Assembly (NCBI GenBank): GCA_016234555.1
Contig: JACRBJ010000005.1
Coordinates: forward strand, 91,882-155,881
DNA from: Chloroflexota bacterium
Lineage (GTDB): Bacteria > Chloroflexota > Anaerolineae > Anaerolineales > Villigracilaceae
Direction: 5' to 3'
Length of the DNA: 64,000 bases
A model generated the notes under the pieces. The model worked only from the letters and a program-made list of their open reading frames with translations. It searched no databases and was not told where the DNA came from. Made by a program: the position numbers and the translations under genes. Below, piece by piece: positions 34,481 through 42,902 of the stretch (the stretch's first letter is position 1; each line of letters opens with the position of its first letter).

Positions 34481-35143
34481 ATGAAACGCTTTTCACTTCG
34501 CTACACTTTGCTCACTTCCCGCTTCGACCAGTTGTGGTTCCCACTGGCATTCTGGGTTCTCTTCATACTGATTGGCATCATCCGCGGACCAGAATACATC
34601 CTCGATACGTCACGCGCCTACCTAGGAGCAGTCCTGCCGCTGGTTGGCGGAATCATGGCGGCTTATGCCGTGCTCGACGACCCATCACTGGAACTTCGCT
34701 TCGCCACTCCCATCCCCGCCGCGCAGACTCTGCTCGAGCGCATCTTCCCAACATTCATTATCCAAGTCTTATGCGCCCTGACCTATCAAGTCTTCGCCTT
34801 TGCCCTCGGCGCGGACTTCGCTCCCATATTTGGGAATTGGTTCAGTTCTCAAGCTATCTGGTTGGTGCCAACCCTCTCGTTGATGGCGTTGGGATGTCTG
34901 ACCGCATTTGTCGCTGCGCAAACCACCACGGGTGCGGTCCTCGTCGGCTTGATATGGATCGTCCAACTGGTGGCTCGTGGATGGTTCGCCCGCAACAGCG
35001 GAAAATATTTTCTGGTCTTCATGACTCCGCTCATGCCCGACCATCCCGCCCTGCACGCCAACCAGTTGACGCTGCTCTCACTCTCCATCGTCCTCTTCCT
35101 CGTCGGCTGGAAATTGCTCCAGAGACAGGAAAGATATATCTGA
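34481..35143 (+). CDS. Second membrane subunit of the ABC transporter
   Basis: A 220-residue protein with about six TM helices. FSLRYTLLTSRFDQLWFPLAFWVLFILIGI is followed by DDPSLELRFATPIPAAQTLLERIFPTFIIQ, again an ABC-2-like coupling loop. It starts nine bases after the preceding permease. The substrate is unknown; membrane-lipid or peptide export is the usual role. A palindromic repeat follows. Confidence 0.72.
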   Translation: MKRFSLRYTLLTSRFDQLWFPLAFWVLFILIGIIRGPEYILDTSRAYLGAVLPLVGGIMAAYAVLDDPSLELRFATPIPAAQTLLERIFPTFIIQVLCALTYQVFAFALGADFAPIFGNWFSSQAIWLVPTLSLMALGCLTAFVAAQTTTGAVLVGLIWIVQLVARGWFARNSGKYFLVFMTPLMPDHPALHANQLTLLSLSIVLFLVGWKLLQRQERYI

Positions 35144-35156
35144 AAACATCTTAATC

Positions 35157-35234
35157 GTGTCGCTCTGAGGGAGCGAAGCGACCGAAGAGTCTCCTTGCTG
35201 TCGTAGAGACCCTTCGCTACGCTCAGGGTGACAC
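35157..35234. repeat. Imperfect inverted repeat with GTGTCGCTCTGAG ends
   Basis: GTGTCGCTCTGAGGGAGCGAAG pairs imperfectly with CTTCGCTACGCTCAGGGTGACAC (each arm shown in part). This resembles the widespread GTCATTCTGAGCGAAG dispersed repeats. It fills the gap before the hydrolase gene. Confidence 0.8.
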
Positions 35235-35250
35235 ATATAAAGAATCAACC

Positions 35251-36720
35251 ATGTTACACACACGCAAACTCACTCACATACTCTTTATCCTCGTGCTGAT
35301 TGTCAGCCTGTTCATACCGTCAGTTTCGAGCCATGCTCAAAACGATAATCAACTTGACCTGCAAGCCATTGACTCGTTTTTACAGGAACAAGTCAAAGCC
35401 AATCGAATCCCTGGGATGGCAGTTGCCATTGTGCAGGGCGATGAAGTAGTCTTCATCAAGGGATACGGCGAAGCCGCGCCAGGAAAACCTGTCACACCGC
35501 AGACGCAGTTTTACATCGGCTCGGTGACCAAAGGCTTCACGGCGCTGGCAGTCATGCAACTCATTGAGCAGGGCAAGCTGGAACTGGATGCCCCCGTCCA
35601 GAAATATCTGCCCTGGTTCGAGGTTGCCGACCCCGAAGCATCGTCAAAAATTACAGTCCGCAATCTGCTCAACCACACCAGTGGACTGGGCGAACGCGGC
35701 GATCCACACGTGGATGCCTACACCACCAGCATCGAGCAGGAAGTCCGCCTGCTGGCGGATGTCCGTCCAACTGCGCCGGTGGGCAGTCAGTACCAGTATT
35801 ACAACCCGAACTATCGTGTGCTGGGGCTGCTGATCGAACAGGTCAGCGGAGAGTCCTACGACGGTTACATGGATAAGCATGTCTTCGAACCGTTGGACAT
35901 GTTCGCCACCACCACCGACCCGGCAGAAGCTCCGGACCTGGCGCAGGGGTACTGCCGTGCCTTTGGTTTTGCGCTGCCGCGATCGCAAGCCAGCGCCCGC
36001 ATCCCCGGCGCAGTGTCATCCGGCGGTATCATCACCAGCGCCGAGGACCTGGCTCGCTACCTGCTTGCCCAGCTCCACAACCGAAAAGCGGACGGCGGGC
36101 AGATGCTTGCCCCTGAGTCCCTGGTGGCACTGCGCACTCCGCCCGAGGAGATCGGCAGTGACGAAGGTATGGGCTGGATCGTCGTGGAAAACGGTAACAC
36201 ACTCGCCTTTGGCGGCGCGACGGAATATTTCCAGTCGTTTGTTGCCCTGGGCTTGAAGGAAGAAATCGGTCTCGTGATTTTATATAACCAGAACAGCCTG
36301 GAGAATATGTTATTCGAGAACGATAGCATCCGGAATGGACTGCTTGCTTTTATGAACGGTAAAACCCCGCAGCGAACCTCATACGGTTGGATCGGCTGGC
36401 TGCTCCTGACGCTGGCGGTGCTCGACCTGGCAAACCACGTGCGCTTGTTCTGGATGTCTCCGCGTTGGATGCAGAAGACAGCCTCGCAGAACCGTGCCTG
36501 GCTGTGGGTCAAGGTGCTGGTCGGCATCCTGGTCCCGCTGGCCGTCATTTTCGGATTGCCGTGGTTGGTCCATGCTACGGATGGCGGCGCGCCCAACTGG
36601 GTGGAACCCCTTGAAATCATCCCCGACATCGCAGCCTGGCTGCTGCTGGGAATGAGTCTGAATCTGATCCGCAGCCTGATTCACGCCATTGCACTACTAC
36701 GCAACACAAGAAAAGGATAA
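35251..36720 (+). CDS. Serine hydrolase of the beta-lactamase/PBP-like family with membrane tail
   Basis: A 489-residue protein. A signal peptide (about 1-30) is followed by a class C beta-lactamase-like domain (about 35-370) with SxxK in IGSVTKGFTALAV, the NHTSGLG loop and YxN in QYYNPNYRVLGLLIEQVSG. The C-terminal 100 residues have three or four TM helices. It therefore acts outside the cytoplasmic membrane on peptides or esters; true beta-lactam resistance is unlikely for this architecture. It lies inside the sigma/ABC operon and four bases before the ATPase. Confidence 0.88.
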   Translation: MLHTRKLTHILFILVLIVSLFIPSVSSHAQNDNQLDLQAIDSFLQEQVKANRIPGMAVAIVQGDEVVFIKGYGEAAPGKPVTPQTQFYIGSVTKGFTALAVMQLIEQGKLELDAPVQKYLPWFEVADPEASSKITVRNLLNHTSGLGERGDPHVDAYTTSIEQEVRLLADVRPTAPVGSQYQYYNPNYRVLGLLIEQVSGESYDGYMDKHVFEPLDMFATTTDPAEAPDLAQGYCRAFGFALPRSQASARIPGAVSSGGIITSAEDLARYLLAQLHNRKADGGQMLAPESLVALRTPPEEIGSDEGMGWIVVENGNTLAFGGATEYFQSFVALGLKEEIGLVILYNQNSLENMLFENDSIRNGLLAFMNGKTPQRTSYGWIGWLLLTLAVLDLANHVRLFWMSPRWMQKTASQNRAWLWVKVLVGILVPLAVIFGLPWLVHATDGGAPNWVEPLEIIPDIAAWLLLGMSLNLIRSLIHAIALLRNTRKG

Positions 36721-36724
36721 TGGA

Positions 36725-37624
36725 ATGATCGAAATCAACTCCCTCACAAAAACCTACGGCGTCGGTGGGAAAGCCGTCCACGCCCTCAATGGCATCGACC
36801 TCAGCATTGGCTCTGGCATGTTCGGTCTGCTCGGACCCAACGGCGCGGGCAAGACCACCTTCATGCGCATCCTTGCGGGCATCGTCAACCCCAGCGGCGG
36901 CTCGATCCGCGTGGACGGTCACGACCTGACGACCGAAGCAGGCAAGCAGGCGGTCAAGTCCATGCTGGGGTATCTGCCGCAGGAACTCGGCATGTATCCT
37001 GAACTCACCGCTGAGCAATTCGTGGATTACATGGCGATCCTCAAAGGCTTGGACGATCCCCAAAAGCGCAAACAGCGTGTCGCTCAGGTGCTGGACATGG
37101 TCGGGCTGCGGGATTCCGCCCAGCGCAAGATAAAGGGTTTTTCGGGCGGGATGAAACGCCGCGTCGGCATCGCCCAGGCTTTGGTCAATGACCCGAAGCT
37201 GCTCATCGTGGACGAACCCACGGCTGGACTCGACCCCGAGGAGCGCATCCGCTTCCGCAACCTTTTAGTCAACCTCGCCGCCGACCGCGTGGTGTTACTC
37301 TCGACCCACATCGTCGAAGACATCGGGCAGACCTGCCGTGACGTGGCTGTCCTCTCACATGGACAGGTGCTCTTCCGTGGCAGCCCCGCCGAGTTGATGA
37401 AAGCTGCATCGGGTCACGTCTGGACCCTCACCATGTCTGGCTTGGAGAAGCCCAACCACGGGCTAACCGTGGTCTCGATGCTGCATCTCGCCGACGGGAC
37501 TCAGTACCGCCTTGTCGGCTCCGAAGTGGACGAATATCCCGCCGCAGAGGAAGTCCAGCCAGGGTTGGAAGACGGCTACGTCTGGCTGATGAAGTCCGCT
37601 GGGCAGGCAGTGGAGTTTGCGTAA
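36725..37624 (+). CDS. ABC transporter ATP-binding protein
   Basis: A 299-residue ATPase: Walker A GPNGAGKTT, signature GFSGGMKRRVGIAQAL, Walker B LLIVDEPTAGLDP, switch His in LLSTHIVEDI. The C-terminal 70 residues form a small extra domain. It follows the two permeases and the hydrolase on the same strand and probably energises them. The operon ends with a hairpin at 37677. Confidence 0.93.
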   Translation: MIEINSLTKTYGVGGKAVHALNGIDLSIGSGMFGLLGPNGAGKTTFMRILAGIVNPSGGSIRVDGHDLTTEAGKQAVKSMLGYLPQELGMYPELTAEQFVDYMAILKGLDDPQKRKQRVAQVLDMVGLRDSAQRKIKGFSGGMKRRVGIAQALVNDPKLLIVDEPTAGLDPEERIRFRNLLVNLAADRVVLLSTHIVEDIGQTCRDVAVLSHGQVLFRGSPAELMKAASGHVWTLTMSGLEKPNHGLTVVSMLHLADGTQYRLVGSEVDEYPAAEEVQPGLEDGYVWLMKSAGQAVEFA

Positions 37625-37676
37625 AAACTTCAGTTGACAGTCATCCACTACGCAAGATGACTGCCAACTCCCAATA

Positions 37677-37715
37677 AAAAGTGGTTCTGAAAGTTCATCT
37701 TTCAGAACCACTTTT
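37677..37715. terminator. Bidirectional terminator
   Basis: AAAAGTGGTTCTGAAAG and its complement form a 17-bp stem with a five-base loop and A/T flanks on both sides. It separates the ABC operon (+) from the AT-rich gene (-). Confidence 0.9.
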
Positions 37716-37739
37716 ACGCTATCAGATTACTTGCAACTA

Positions 37740-38873
37740 CTATTGTAAATAAAAATAAATTTGGTCCAAAGTCAATAACAATTGAAGTGCTCGTATTTGG
37801 GAATAATTTTCAAATTTTGCAACGCCATGCGCAAACGAATGACGACTAGACGGAATTTCTCCTGTCTCCAGATCAAAACCTTTGAATACTGATTGATGCA
37901 AATATTCATAAAAAAGGCTTGGGAAGCCAAGGGACCCTGCCGAAGAGAATTTTTGCTTGCCTAAATCAGTTACATATTGCTGGATTTGCTGCATAGACGG
38001 TTTTTCGCCATATCTTCTAAAATATGAAACACGGATTACGCCTTCAATTTCTGTAGCAATAGTTTTTATAGCATTAATATAGCCCGACTTTACGCCCTGG
38101 AAATAAGCATCAACTCCTGCTTCAAGAATATCTCGTTTTTCATTAAATATGGAGTTGCTCCACCAACCAAATGACATCTCGTTAAATTTTTCACGGTCAA
38201 AATATTCTAATATTTTCTCAACTTGAAAAGCATACTTTTTTTCATCTGCAAAATATTGCATAAGACTTCTAAAACGAGAACCTATTAGCTGAATAAACGG
38301 AAACCATCCCTCATCAAGTAATTCTTTTAATTTAACTTCGTCTTCTAAAAAAGAATATAAGTCTAGGTATAACAATCGCCTGTAGCAACTTGCTAGCTCA
38401 CCAGACAACGCACCAACATTTAACTTTCCAGAAAAATCAAAGTACAAGCCAAAATTCCAATTCACCCTGAACAACCAAACAAATTTATCTCCATCTTGAA
38501 TGTCTAAATTGAAAACAGCATCCGAAAATTCAACCCCTGTAATATCAAGGATATCATCGTCCATAATCAATTGAAAAGCTTTTACTAATTTTTTGGCTTT
38601 AATTTGAAATTTTAGTGGAAAATCTGGATAAATTATTGCTCTATCATCTTTTTTAATAACAACCAAAATTTTATTCAGCGATTCACCCTGAGCATTTCCT
38701 AAAACACAGTTCAAAATGTTATTACTATACCTTTCAAAATTCTTCTCACATGAAATTACAAAAGACTTTTGAATAATTATTCCTCTAGCATCTGCTGGAA
38801 TCGTTTCACCAGTTATTCCATCAATTTTTACTCCACCACGAATGATTGGCTTGTATAAATTTTCTATATTCAA
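37740..38873 (-). CDS. AT-rich orphan gene with HEPN-like C-terminal motif
   Basis: A 377-residue soluble protein with base composition far richer in A/T than every neighbour, pointing to horizontal transfer. The N-terminal half is beta-rich (GVKIDGITGETIPADARGIIIQKSFVI, IYPDFPLKFQIKAKKLVKAFQLI). The last 100 residues are helical and include SRHSFAHGVAKFENYSQIRALQLLLTLDQIYFYL, which fits the R-x4-H motif and following helix of HEPN RNases. A TTG start at 38873 with an AGGAAG site is preferred; a GTG at 38909 is possible. HEPN proteins act as toxins or defence effectors, but the match is short, so function is only suggested. Confidence 0.6.
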   Translation of the reverse strand: MNIENLYKPIIRGGVKIDGITGETIPADARGIIIQKSFVISCEKNFERYSNNILNCVLGNAQGESLNKILVVIKKDDRAIIYPDFPLKFQIKAKKLVKAFQLIMDDDILDITGVEFSDAVFNLDIQDGDKFVWLFRVNWNFGLYFDFSGKLNVGALSGELASCYRRLLYLDLYSFLEDEVKLKELLDEGWFPFIQLIGSRFRSLMQYFADEKKYAFQVEKILEYFDREKFNEMSFGWWSNSIFNEKRDILEAGVDAYFQGVKSGYINAIKTIATEIEGVIRVSYFRRYGEKPSMQQIQQYVTDLGKQKFSSAGSLGFPSLFYEYLHQSVFKGFDLETGEIPSSRHSFAHGVAKFENYSQIRALQLLLTLDQIYFYLQ

Positions 38874-38949
38874 CTTATCTTCCTTTCTTTTAGTTCCAGT
38901 ACCAATCACATGCGCTTACACAATGACCACCTACTAATTAAGCATACAC

Positions 38950-39585
38950 CTACCCACCACCCGCCATCAACTCATCATACTTCCTGCGGACTTCGCGGAT
39001 GTCGTCCCACATTTGGGCTTTGGGTGAGCCTGGCTCACGGGACGGATTTCGCAACAGGTACGAGGGATGGTAGATTGGCATGATCCAGCGCCCGTGAGAT
39101 TCTGTCCACTTGCCGCGCAGGGATGTGATGCCCGTCTTGCGGAGAATCGAATAGCACGCCACATTGCCAGTCAGCAGCATGATCTTCGGATCAATCAGAC
39201 GGATGATTTCCAAAACGAAGGGACGATAGAAATCCGTCTCTGCGTCGGTTGGTTTGCGGAACGCCTTGCCATCGTCACCTGGTGGCAGGCGAAAGACCGA
39301 ATTGGTGATGAACACATCCTTTTCGGGGTCGAAGTTCGCCGCCTGGAGAATCTTGTCGAGCAGTTGTCCCGCCTTCCCGACAAACGGCTTGCCCTTGATA
39401 TTTTCCTCTGGACCTGGCGCTTCACCGACAATCAACAACTTTGCATTCGGGTTTCCACGGCTGATGACGACGTTCGTTCCAGCATTTGCCAGCGGATCGT
39501 CGGTCATGCGCTTCATCACGTCGAACAACTCATCGAGCGATTCGTATTGTTTCGGTCCTGGGTTGAAGAGATCGAATTCGGGCAT
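38950..39585 (-). CDS. Uracil-DNA glycosylase family protein (family 4-like)
   Basis: A 211-residue DNA repair enzyme. KLLIVGEAPGPEENIKGKPFVGKAGQLLDKIL and FITNSVFRLPPGDD match motif A and the downstream loop of family 4/5 glycosylases, and IMPIYHPSYLLRNP matches motif B. The four Cys residues that hold the iron-sulfur cluster in family 4 are absent; only one Cys is present in the protein. The ATG at 39585 begins MPEFDLFNPG. It lies downstream of the HAD gene at the end of the his operon, on the same strand. Confidence 0.85.
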   Translation of the reverse strand: MPEFDLFNPGPKQYESLDELFDVMKRMTDDPLANAGTNVVISRGNPNAKLLIVGEAPGPEENIKGKPFVGKAGQLLDKILQAANFDPEKDVFITNSVFRLPPGDDGKAFRKPTDAETDFYRPFVLEIIRLIDPKIMLLTGNVACYSILRKTGITSLRGKWTESHGRWIMPIYHPSYLLRNPSREPGSPKAQMWDDIREVRRKYDELMAGGG

Positions 39586-39622
39586 GGGTTTCCTCAAGTC
39601 GGGATGGGATGTTGAATGAATT

Positions 39623-40756
39623 TTACAACATAATCGCGGCGACGAGCAACTCCAACGTTTCAAAGTGCGGGATATTCTCCGCGTCGAAAGCCGTCGCTTT
39701 GGAGGCGCTGCCCGAAGTCAATCCCAGCGGGCGGGTAATCACATCGAAACCAGCCTGTCGCAACACGTCCCCAGCCGCCAGCGTCGAACGGATTCCACCC
39801 ATCGTATCCTCCACCACAATCAACTCGAAGGAACGCGGCAGGTCGGCAAACACGCTGTTCAAACGTCCCGTTTTTTGCCATTGCGCGGCAGCCTGAATGG
39901 AAGCCCATTCCCTGCCTGTAAACGCGGCTGCCGTCGCCGCCAACGACTGAACGGGCGACGGTTTCAACAGGGAAGCCGTATCCACGCCATGCAGTTTTGC
40001 ATAATACTCCAGCCGCCCATAGCCGATCAACGGAATGTCGGGCAGCCCGACGAGTTCGAGCGCATTCTCGGCTTCGGGAGCATACCCGATATGCGAGGTC
40101 TCCACGTCGCGCGGCGGCGCAGAGGGACGCGCCGTGATGGAGGCAAGATAAACATCCTCGTGAAGGAGTTTTGCCAGCGTCTTATCGTCGAGATTGGATT
40201 TGTCGTGGGAATGCAAAAAGGATTCAGTCTCGACTTCAGCAGGCAGGTTATAGGTCTCACTGAAAACCCGACTGCCCAGCGAGAAGTGCTGGAAGAGGCG
40301 CGTGGTATGCGAAAAGTAAACGTTGCGCGAATCATGCAAAAGGTTTCGACGCAGTTCAACTGGAAGAAACGGGAAACACCCATGTTCCAACGCCGACTCT
40401 GTGGGATACACGTTCGGCAGGAGTTCGAATTCGGGGATATGAAGCTCGCCAGGCACATAGCCGTTCATCCTGCGCCCGATCTCAACCGCAGCGGATACCA
40501 GTTCTGACGGCAGGTCCACCGTCTTGTTCCAGGTCGAGAGGATGTCGTTCCATGCGGCGGCAAGCAAAACAGGGACCAGGTCCCACTCGCTGAAGATGCC
40601 GCGCTTTTCCAGGTCGGCAATTTTTTCCTCGTGGAAATCAAAATGAGGCGTCCCCATCAAGCTTGCAAAATAATTCAAGGTGGCGTGCAATGCGGCGCGA
40701 TACCCCGCCGGGTTCACCAACACGCCGTCCACATCGAGCAAAATAACCTTCTTCAT
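39623..40756 (-). CDS. HAD-superfamily hydrolase
   Basis: A 377-residue protein starting KKVILLDVDGVLVNPAGYRAAL, the DxDG nucleophile motif of HAD phosphatases. IVVEDTMGGIRSTLAAGDVL near the C-terminus is the acidic motif IV, and SITARPSAPPRDVETSHIGY motif II. The cap region is large (about 30-190). Its ATG overlaps the hisE stop (ATGA). Chloroflexi need a histidinol-phosphatase and this gene is in the his operon, but the fold differs from standard HisN or HisB-N and the role is unproven. Confidence 0.8.
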   Translation of the reverse strand: MKKVILLDVDGVLVNPAGYRAALHATLNYFASLMGTPHFDFHEEKIADLEKRGIFSEWDLVPVLLAAAWNDILSTWNKTVDLPSELVSAAVEIGRRMNGYVPGELHIPEFELLPNVYPTESALEHGCFPFLPVELRRNLLHDSRNVYFSHTTRLFQHFSLGSRVFSETYNLPAEVETESFLHSHDKSNLDDKTLAKLLHEDVYLASITARPSAPPRDVETSHIGYAPEAENALELVGLPDIPLIGYGRLEYYAKLHGVDTASLLKPSPVQSLAATAAAFTGREWASIQAAAQWQKTGRLNSVFADLPRSFELIVVEDTMGGIRSTLAAGDVLRQAGFDVITRPLGLTSGSASKATAFDAENIPHFETLELLVAAIML

Positions 40757-41028
40757 TTATGACGTTTCTCCAGTTCATCTAAAATATCCGCAGGGGACAA
40801 GCCGCGCGCGGCAAGTAAAACCAGCGTATGATACGTTAAATCCGCCACTTCCTCAACCAGCCGCTGGTCGTCCTGCGCCAGCGCAGCCACAACAACCTCC
40901 GTGCCTTCCTCCCCAACTTTCTGCGCGATCTTCGGCAAGCCTTCGTTGAAGAGGCTGGTGGTATATGATTTTTCAGACGGATTAATCTTGCGATCTTGAA
41001 TTACATCGAACAGCCATTGAATGCTCAT
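40753..41028 (-). CDS. hisE: Phosphoribosyl-ATP diphosphatase
   Basis: A 91-residue alpha-helical MazG-like enzyme for the second step of histidine synthesis, hydrolysing PR-ATP to PR-AMP. SYTTSLFNEGLPKIAQKVGEEGTEVVVAAL, with the EExxE metal site, and VEEVADLTYHTLVLLAARGL are diagnostic. The ATG at 41028 begins MSIQWLFDVIQDR. It is separate from hisI, which lies immediately upstream; in many bacteria the two are fused. Confidence 0.95.
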   Translation of the reverse strand: MSIQWLFDVIQDRKINPSEKSYTTSLFNEGLPKIAQKVGEEGTEVVVAALAQDDQRLVEEVADLTYHTLVLLAARGLSPADILDELEKRHK

Positions 41029-41044
41029 CTCACACTCCATGCAG

Positions 41045-41102
41045 GTCACGTTTTCAACGTGACAGATTTATTTTACAAGTTTCGTCACGCTGCAAGCGTG
41101 AC
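41045..41102. repeat. Paired small palindromes between hisI and hisE
   Basis: GTCACGTTTTCAACGTGAC and GTCACGCTGCAAGCGTGAC, separated by a T-rich spacer. Each can form a hairpin in the his mRNA; both look like dispersed intercistronic repeats. Confidence 0.8.
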
Positions 41103-41426
41103 CTACAAACTCCGAAAGAAACAACTCCGCTCGCCCGTATGGCAGGCGGGACCCGCAGGCTCGACCAGCACCAGCAACGTATCCGCATCGCAATCCACGC
41201 GAACTTCCACCACGTGCTGGGTATTACCCGAAGTCGCACCCTTATGCCACAGCTCTCCTCGACTGCGCGACCAGAATACCGTCTCGCCAGTTTCCAAAGT
41301 CAACCGCAGAGACTCGGCATTCATCCACGCCATCATCAGCACATCTTTCGTAAATGCATCCTGCACAATCGCAGGGACAAGTCCATTTGCGTCAAATTTT
41401 ATTTTTTCAGTTGACAAAATTTCCAT
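41103..41426 (-). CDS. hisI: Phosphoribosyl-AMP cyclohydrolase
   Basis: A 107-residue zinc enzyme for the third histidine step. [42 protein letters not shown] is the signature; [27 protein letters not shown] contains the zinc and magnesium ligands. The ATG at 41426 begins [11 protein letters not shown]. Lies 44 bases after hisF on the same strand. Confidence 0.96.
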   Translation of the reverse strand: MEILSTEKIKFDANGLVPAIVQDAFTKDVLMMAWMNAESLRLTLETGETVFWSRSRGELWHKGATSGNTQHVVEVRVDCDADTLLVLVEPAGPACHTGERSCFFRSL

Positions 41427-41470
41427 AATCAAATGTCCGTTTTTATCCGTGAATCCGTTTCAGAGTCTGT

Positions 41471-42226
41471 TTACAACCGCACAGGCACACCCCACCCTTG
41501 CAACTCTTTCTTCAACTCAGGGATTCTCAACTTTCCATCATGAAATAACGAAGCCGCCAGCGCCGCATCCGCATTGCCCTTGGTCAACACCTCTGCAAAG
41601 TGACGTGGAGTCCCCGCGCCACCCGAAGCGATGACGGGGACAGAGACCATATTCGAGATGATGCTCGTCAAGTCAAGGTCATAACCTGCAAGCGTGCCAT
41701 CCGCATCCATGCTCGTCAACAGGATTTCGCCCGCGCCCAATTCCACGCCGCGCACCGCCCACTCGACCGCGTCGATGCCCGTCGGCGTACGACCGCCTGC
41801 CACGTACACTTCCCAACTGGAACCATTCCTCCGCGCATCGATTGCCAGCACAATGCACTGCGCCCCAAAGCGGCTCGCGCCTTCTGAAAGCAAATCGGGT
41901 CTCTTCACCGCCGCCGAGTTGACGCTGACCTTGTCCGCCCCAGCCAGCAGCAGATTGCGCATGTCGTCCACCTCGCGGATTCCGCCGCCGACGGTCAACG
42001 GCATGAAGACCGTCTCCGCCACGCGACTTACCAACTCCAGGGTTGTCCTGCGTCCTTCGTGCGTCGCGGAAATATCGAGAAAAACCAACTCGTCGGCGCC
42101 CTGCTCATCGTAGAGCCGCGCCTGCTCCACAGGGTCACCCGCATCGCGCAGGTTTACAAAATTCACGCCCTTCACCACGCGCCCGTCTTTGATGTCGAGA
42201 CAGGGGATAATTCGTTTTGCCAGCAT
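41471..42226 (-). CDS. hisF: Imidazole glycerol phosphate synthase subunit HisF
   Basis: A 251-residue TIM-barrel cyclase that combines PRFAR with ammonia from HisH to give imidazole glycerol phosphate and [28 protein letters not shown] contains the catalytic Asp; [28 protein letters not shown] and [16 protein letters not shown] include the second Asp. Start with AAGGAG site. It is cut off from hisA by an opposite-strand XRE cassette, so it may have its own promoter near 42261-42312. Confidence 0.97.
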   Translation of the reverse strand: MLAKRIIPCLDIKDGRVVKGVNFVNLRDAGDPVEQARLYDEQGADELVFLDISATHEGRRTTLELVSRVAETVFMPLTVGGGIREVDDMRNLLLAGADKVSVNSAAVKRPDLLSEGASRFGAQCIVLAIDARRNGSSWEVYVAGGRTPTGIDAVEWAVRGVELGAGEILLTSMDADGTLAGYDLDLTSIISNMVSVPVIASGGAGTPRHFAEVLTKGNADAALAASLFHDGKLRIPELKKELQGWGVPVRL

Positions 42227-42260
42227 AAAACACTCCTTCAAAATAACGTCCACACCGATG

Positions 42261-42312
42261 TTAAGTGTACTTGACTCGTTCCATAATGTTAAGTATACTT
42301 AACATTATGGAA
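42261..42312 (+). promoter_or_regulatory. Promoter with two operators for the XRE regulator, including a 34-bp palindrome
   Basis: TTGACT (42271-42276), 17 bases, TATACT (42294-42299) gives a transcription start at the A of ATG 42307. A perfect 34-bp palindrome at 42279-42312 covers the -10 and the start codon. Its core TTAAGTATACTTAA (42289-42302) has a near copy TTAAGTGTACTTGA at 42261-42274, overlapping the -35, 28 bp centre to centre. This is a textbook autoregulation operator pair and could also affect divergent hisF. Confidence 0.8.
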
Positions 42313-42525
42313 CACAAAAGCGTAGGCAACAACCTCAAAGAAATCCGCTCAAAGCTCGGCATGACCCAGGCTGAACTTGCCGAGCAAGTTGGAGTAGCGC
42401 GCGTCTCGATCATCGCCATCGAAAACGGACGCTTTCTTCCTACCATCGAAACAGCCTTGCGTATCAGCCAGGCAGTGAACGTTCCCATCGAAAAGATATT
42501 CTGGTTGCAGGAGAACAACAAATGA
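42307..42525 (+). CDS. Small XRE-family transcriptional regulator
   Basis: A 72-residue protein composed almost only of a Cro/C1 helix-turn-helix (NLKEIRSKLGMTQAELAEQVGVARVSIIAIENGRFLPTIETALRISQAV), of the YozG/YgzD type. It has no leader: the -10 lies seven bases before the ATG. It overlaps the following membrane protein gene (ATGA). Small XRE plus membrane-protein pairs are common two-gene units; the regulator probably controls itself through the adjacent palindrome. Confidence 0.9.
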   Translation: MEHKSVGNNLKEIRSKLGMTQAELAEQVGVARVSIIAIENGRFLPTIETALRISQAVNVPIEKIFWLQENNK

Positions 42526-42902
42526 AAAAAGAATTCCTTCCATATTACATTTCAAGATTCATCCTTAGCGTGGTCTTCTCCATCCTTGTATGGCATTTTA
42601 CATGGACGGCTGCTGTCATGACCTTCGTATTCTTTGGGCTATTCCTGCTCTACCTGCACAGCGGCTGGTTCAGCATTGACTTGAGCACTCCGCTTTATCC
42701 TTTACGCCGCGATTCGCACGGACAAGCAATTCAAAGAAAGGCTCTCATTGCATCTGTTGTGCTCGGCTTATTGCTTTATACCTTTGCGGGTTCATTGATT
42801 TCCGGGCAAATCGCTCTCTCGATCAGCATCCTTGTCTACTTTATTGCTCAATTCACGTTCTTTATCAAGACGCAAACTCAAGAGCGTCCTTCAAATCAAT
42901 AG
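42522..42902 (+). CDS. Membrane protein paired with the XRE regulator
   Basis: A 126-residue protein with four TM helices in two hairpins (YISRFILSVVFSILVWHFTWTAAVMTFVFFGLFLLYL; ALIASVVLGLLLYTFAGSLISGQIALSISILVYFIAQF), separated by a polar loop with PLRRDSHGQAIQRKA. Such partners of small XRE regulators have no known function. The 3' end overlaps hisA, which is convergent, by 38 bases. Confidence 0.8.
   Translation: MKKEFLPYYISRFILSVVFSILVWHFTWTAAVMTFVFFGLFLLYLHSGWFSIDLSTPLYPLRRDSHGQAIQRKALIASVVLGLLLYTFAGSLISGQIALSISILVYFIAQFTFFIKTQTQERPSNQ

Noticed and set aside
38874..38909. GTG start at 38909 for the AT-rich gene
   Set aside because: No ribosome site precedes it, whereas TTG 38873 has AGGAAG at good spacing; still not excluded.
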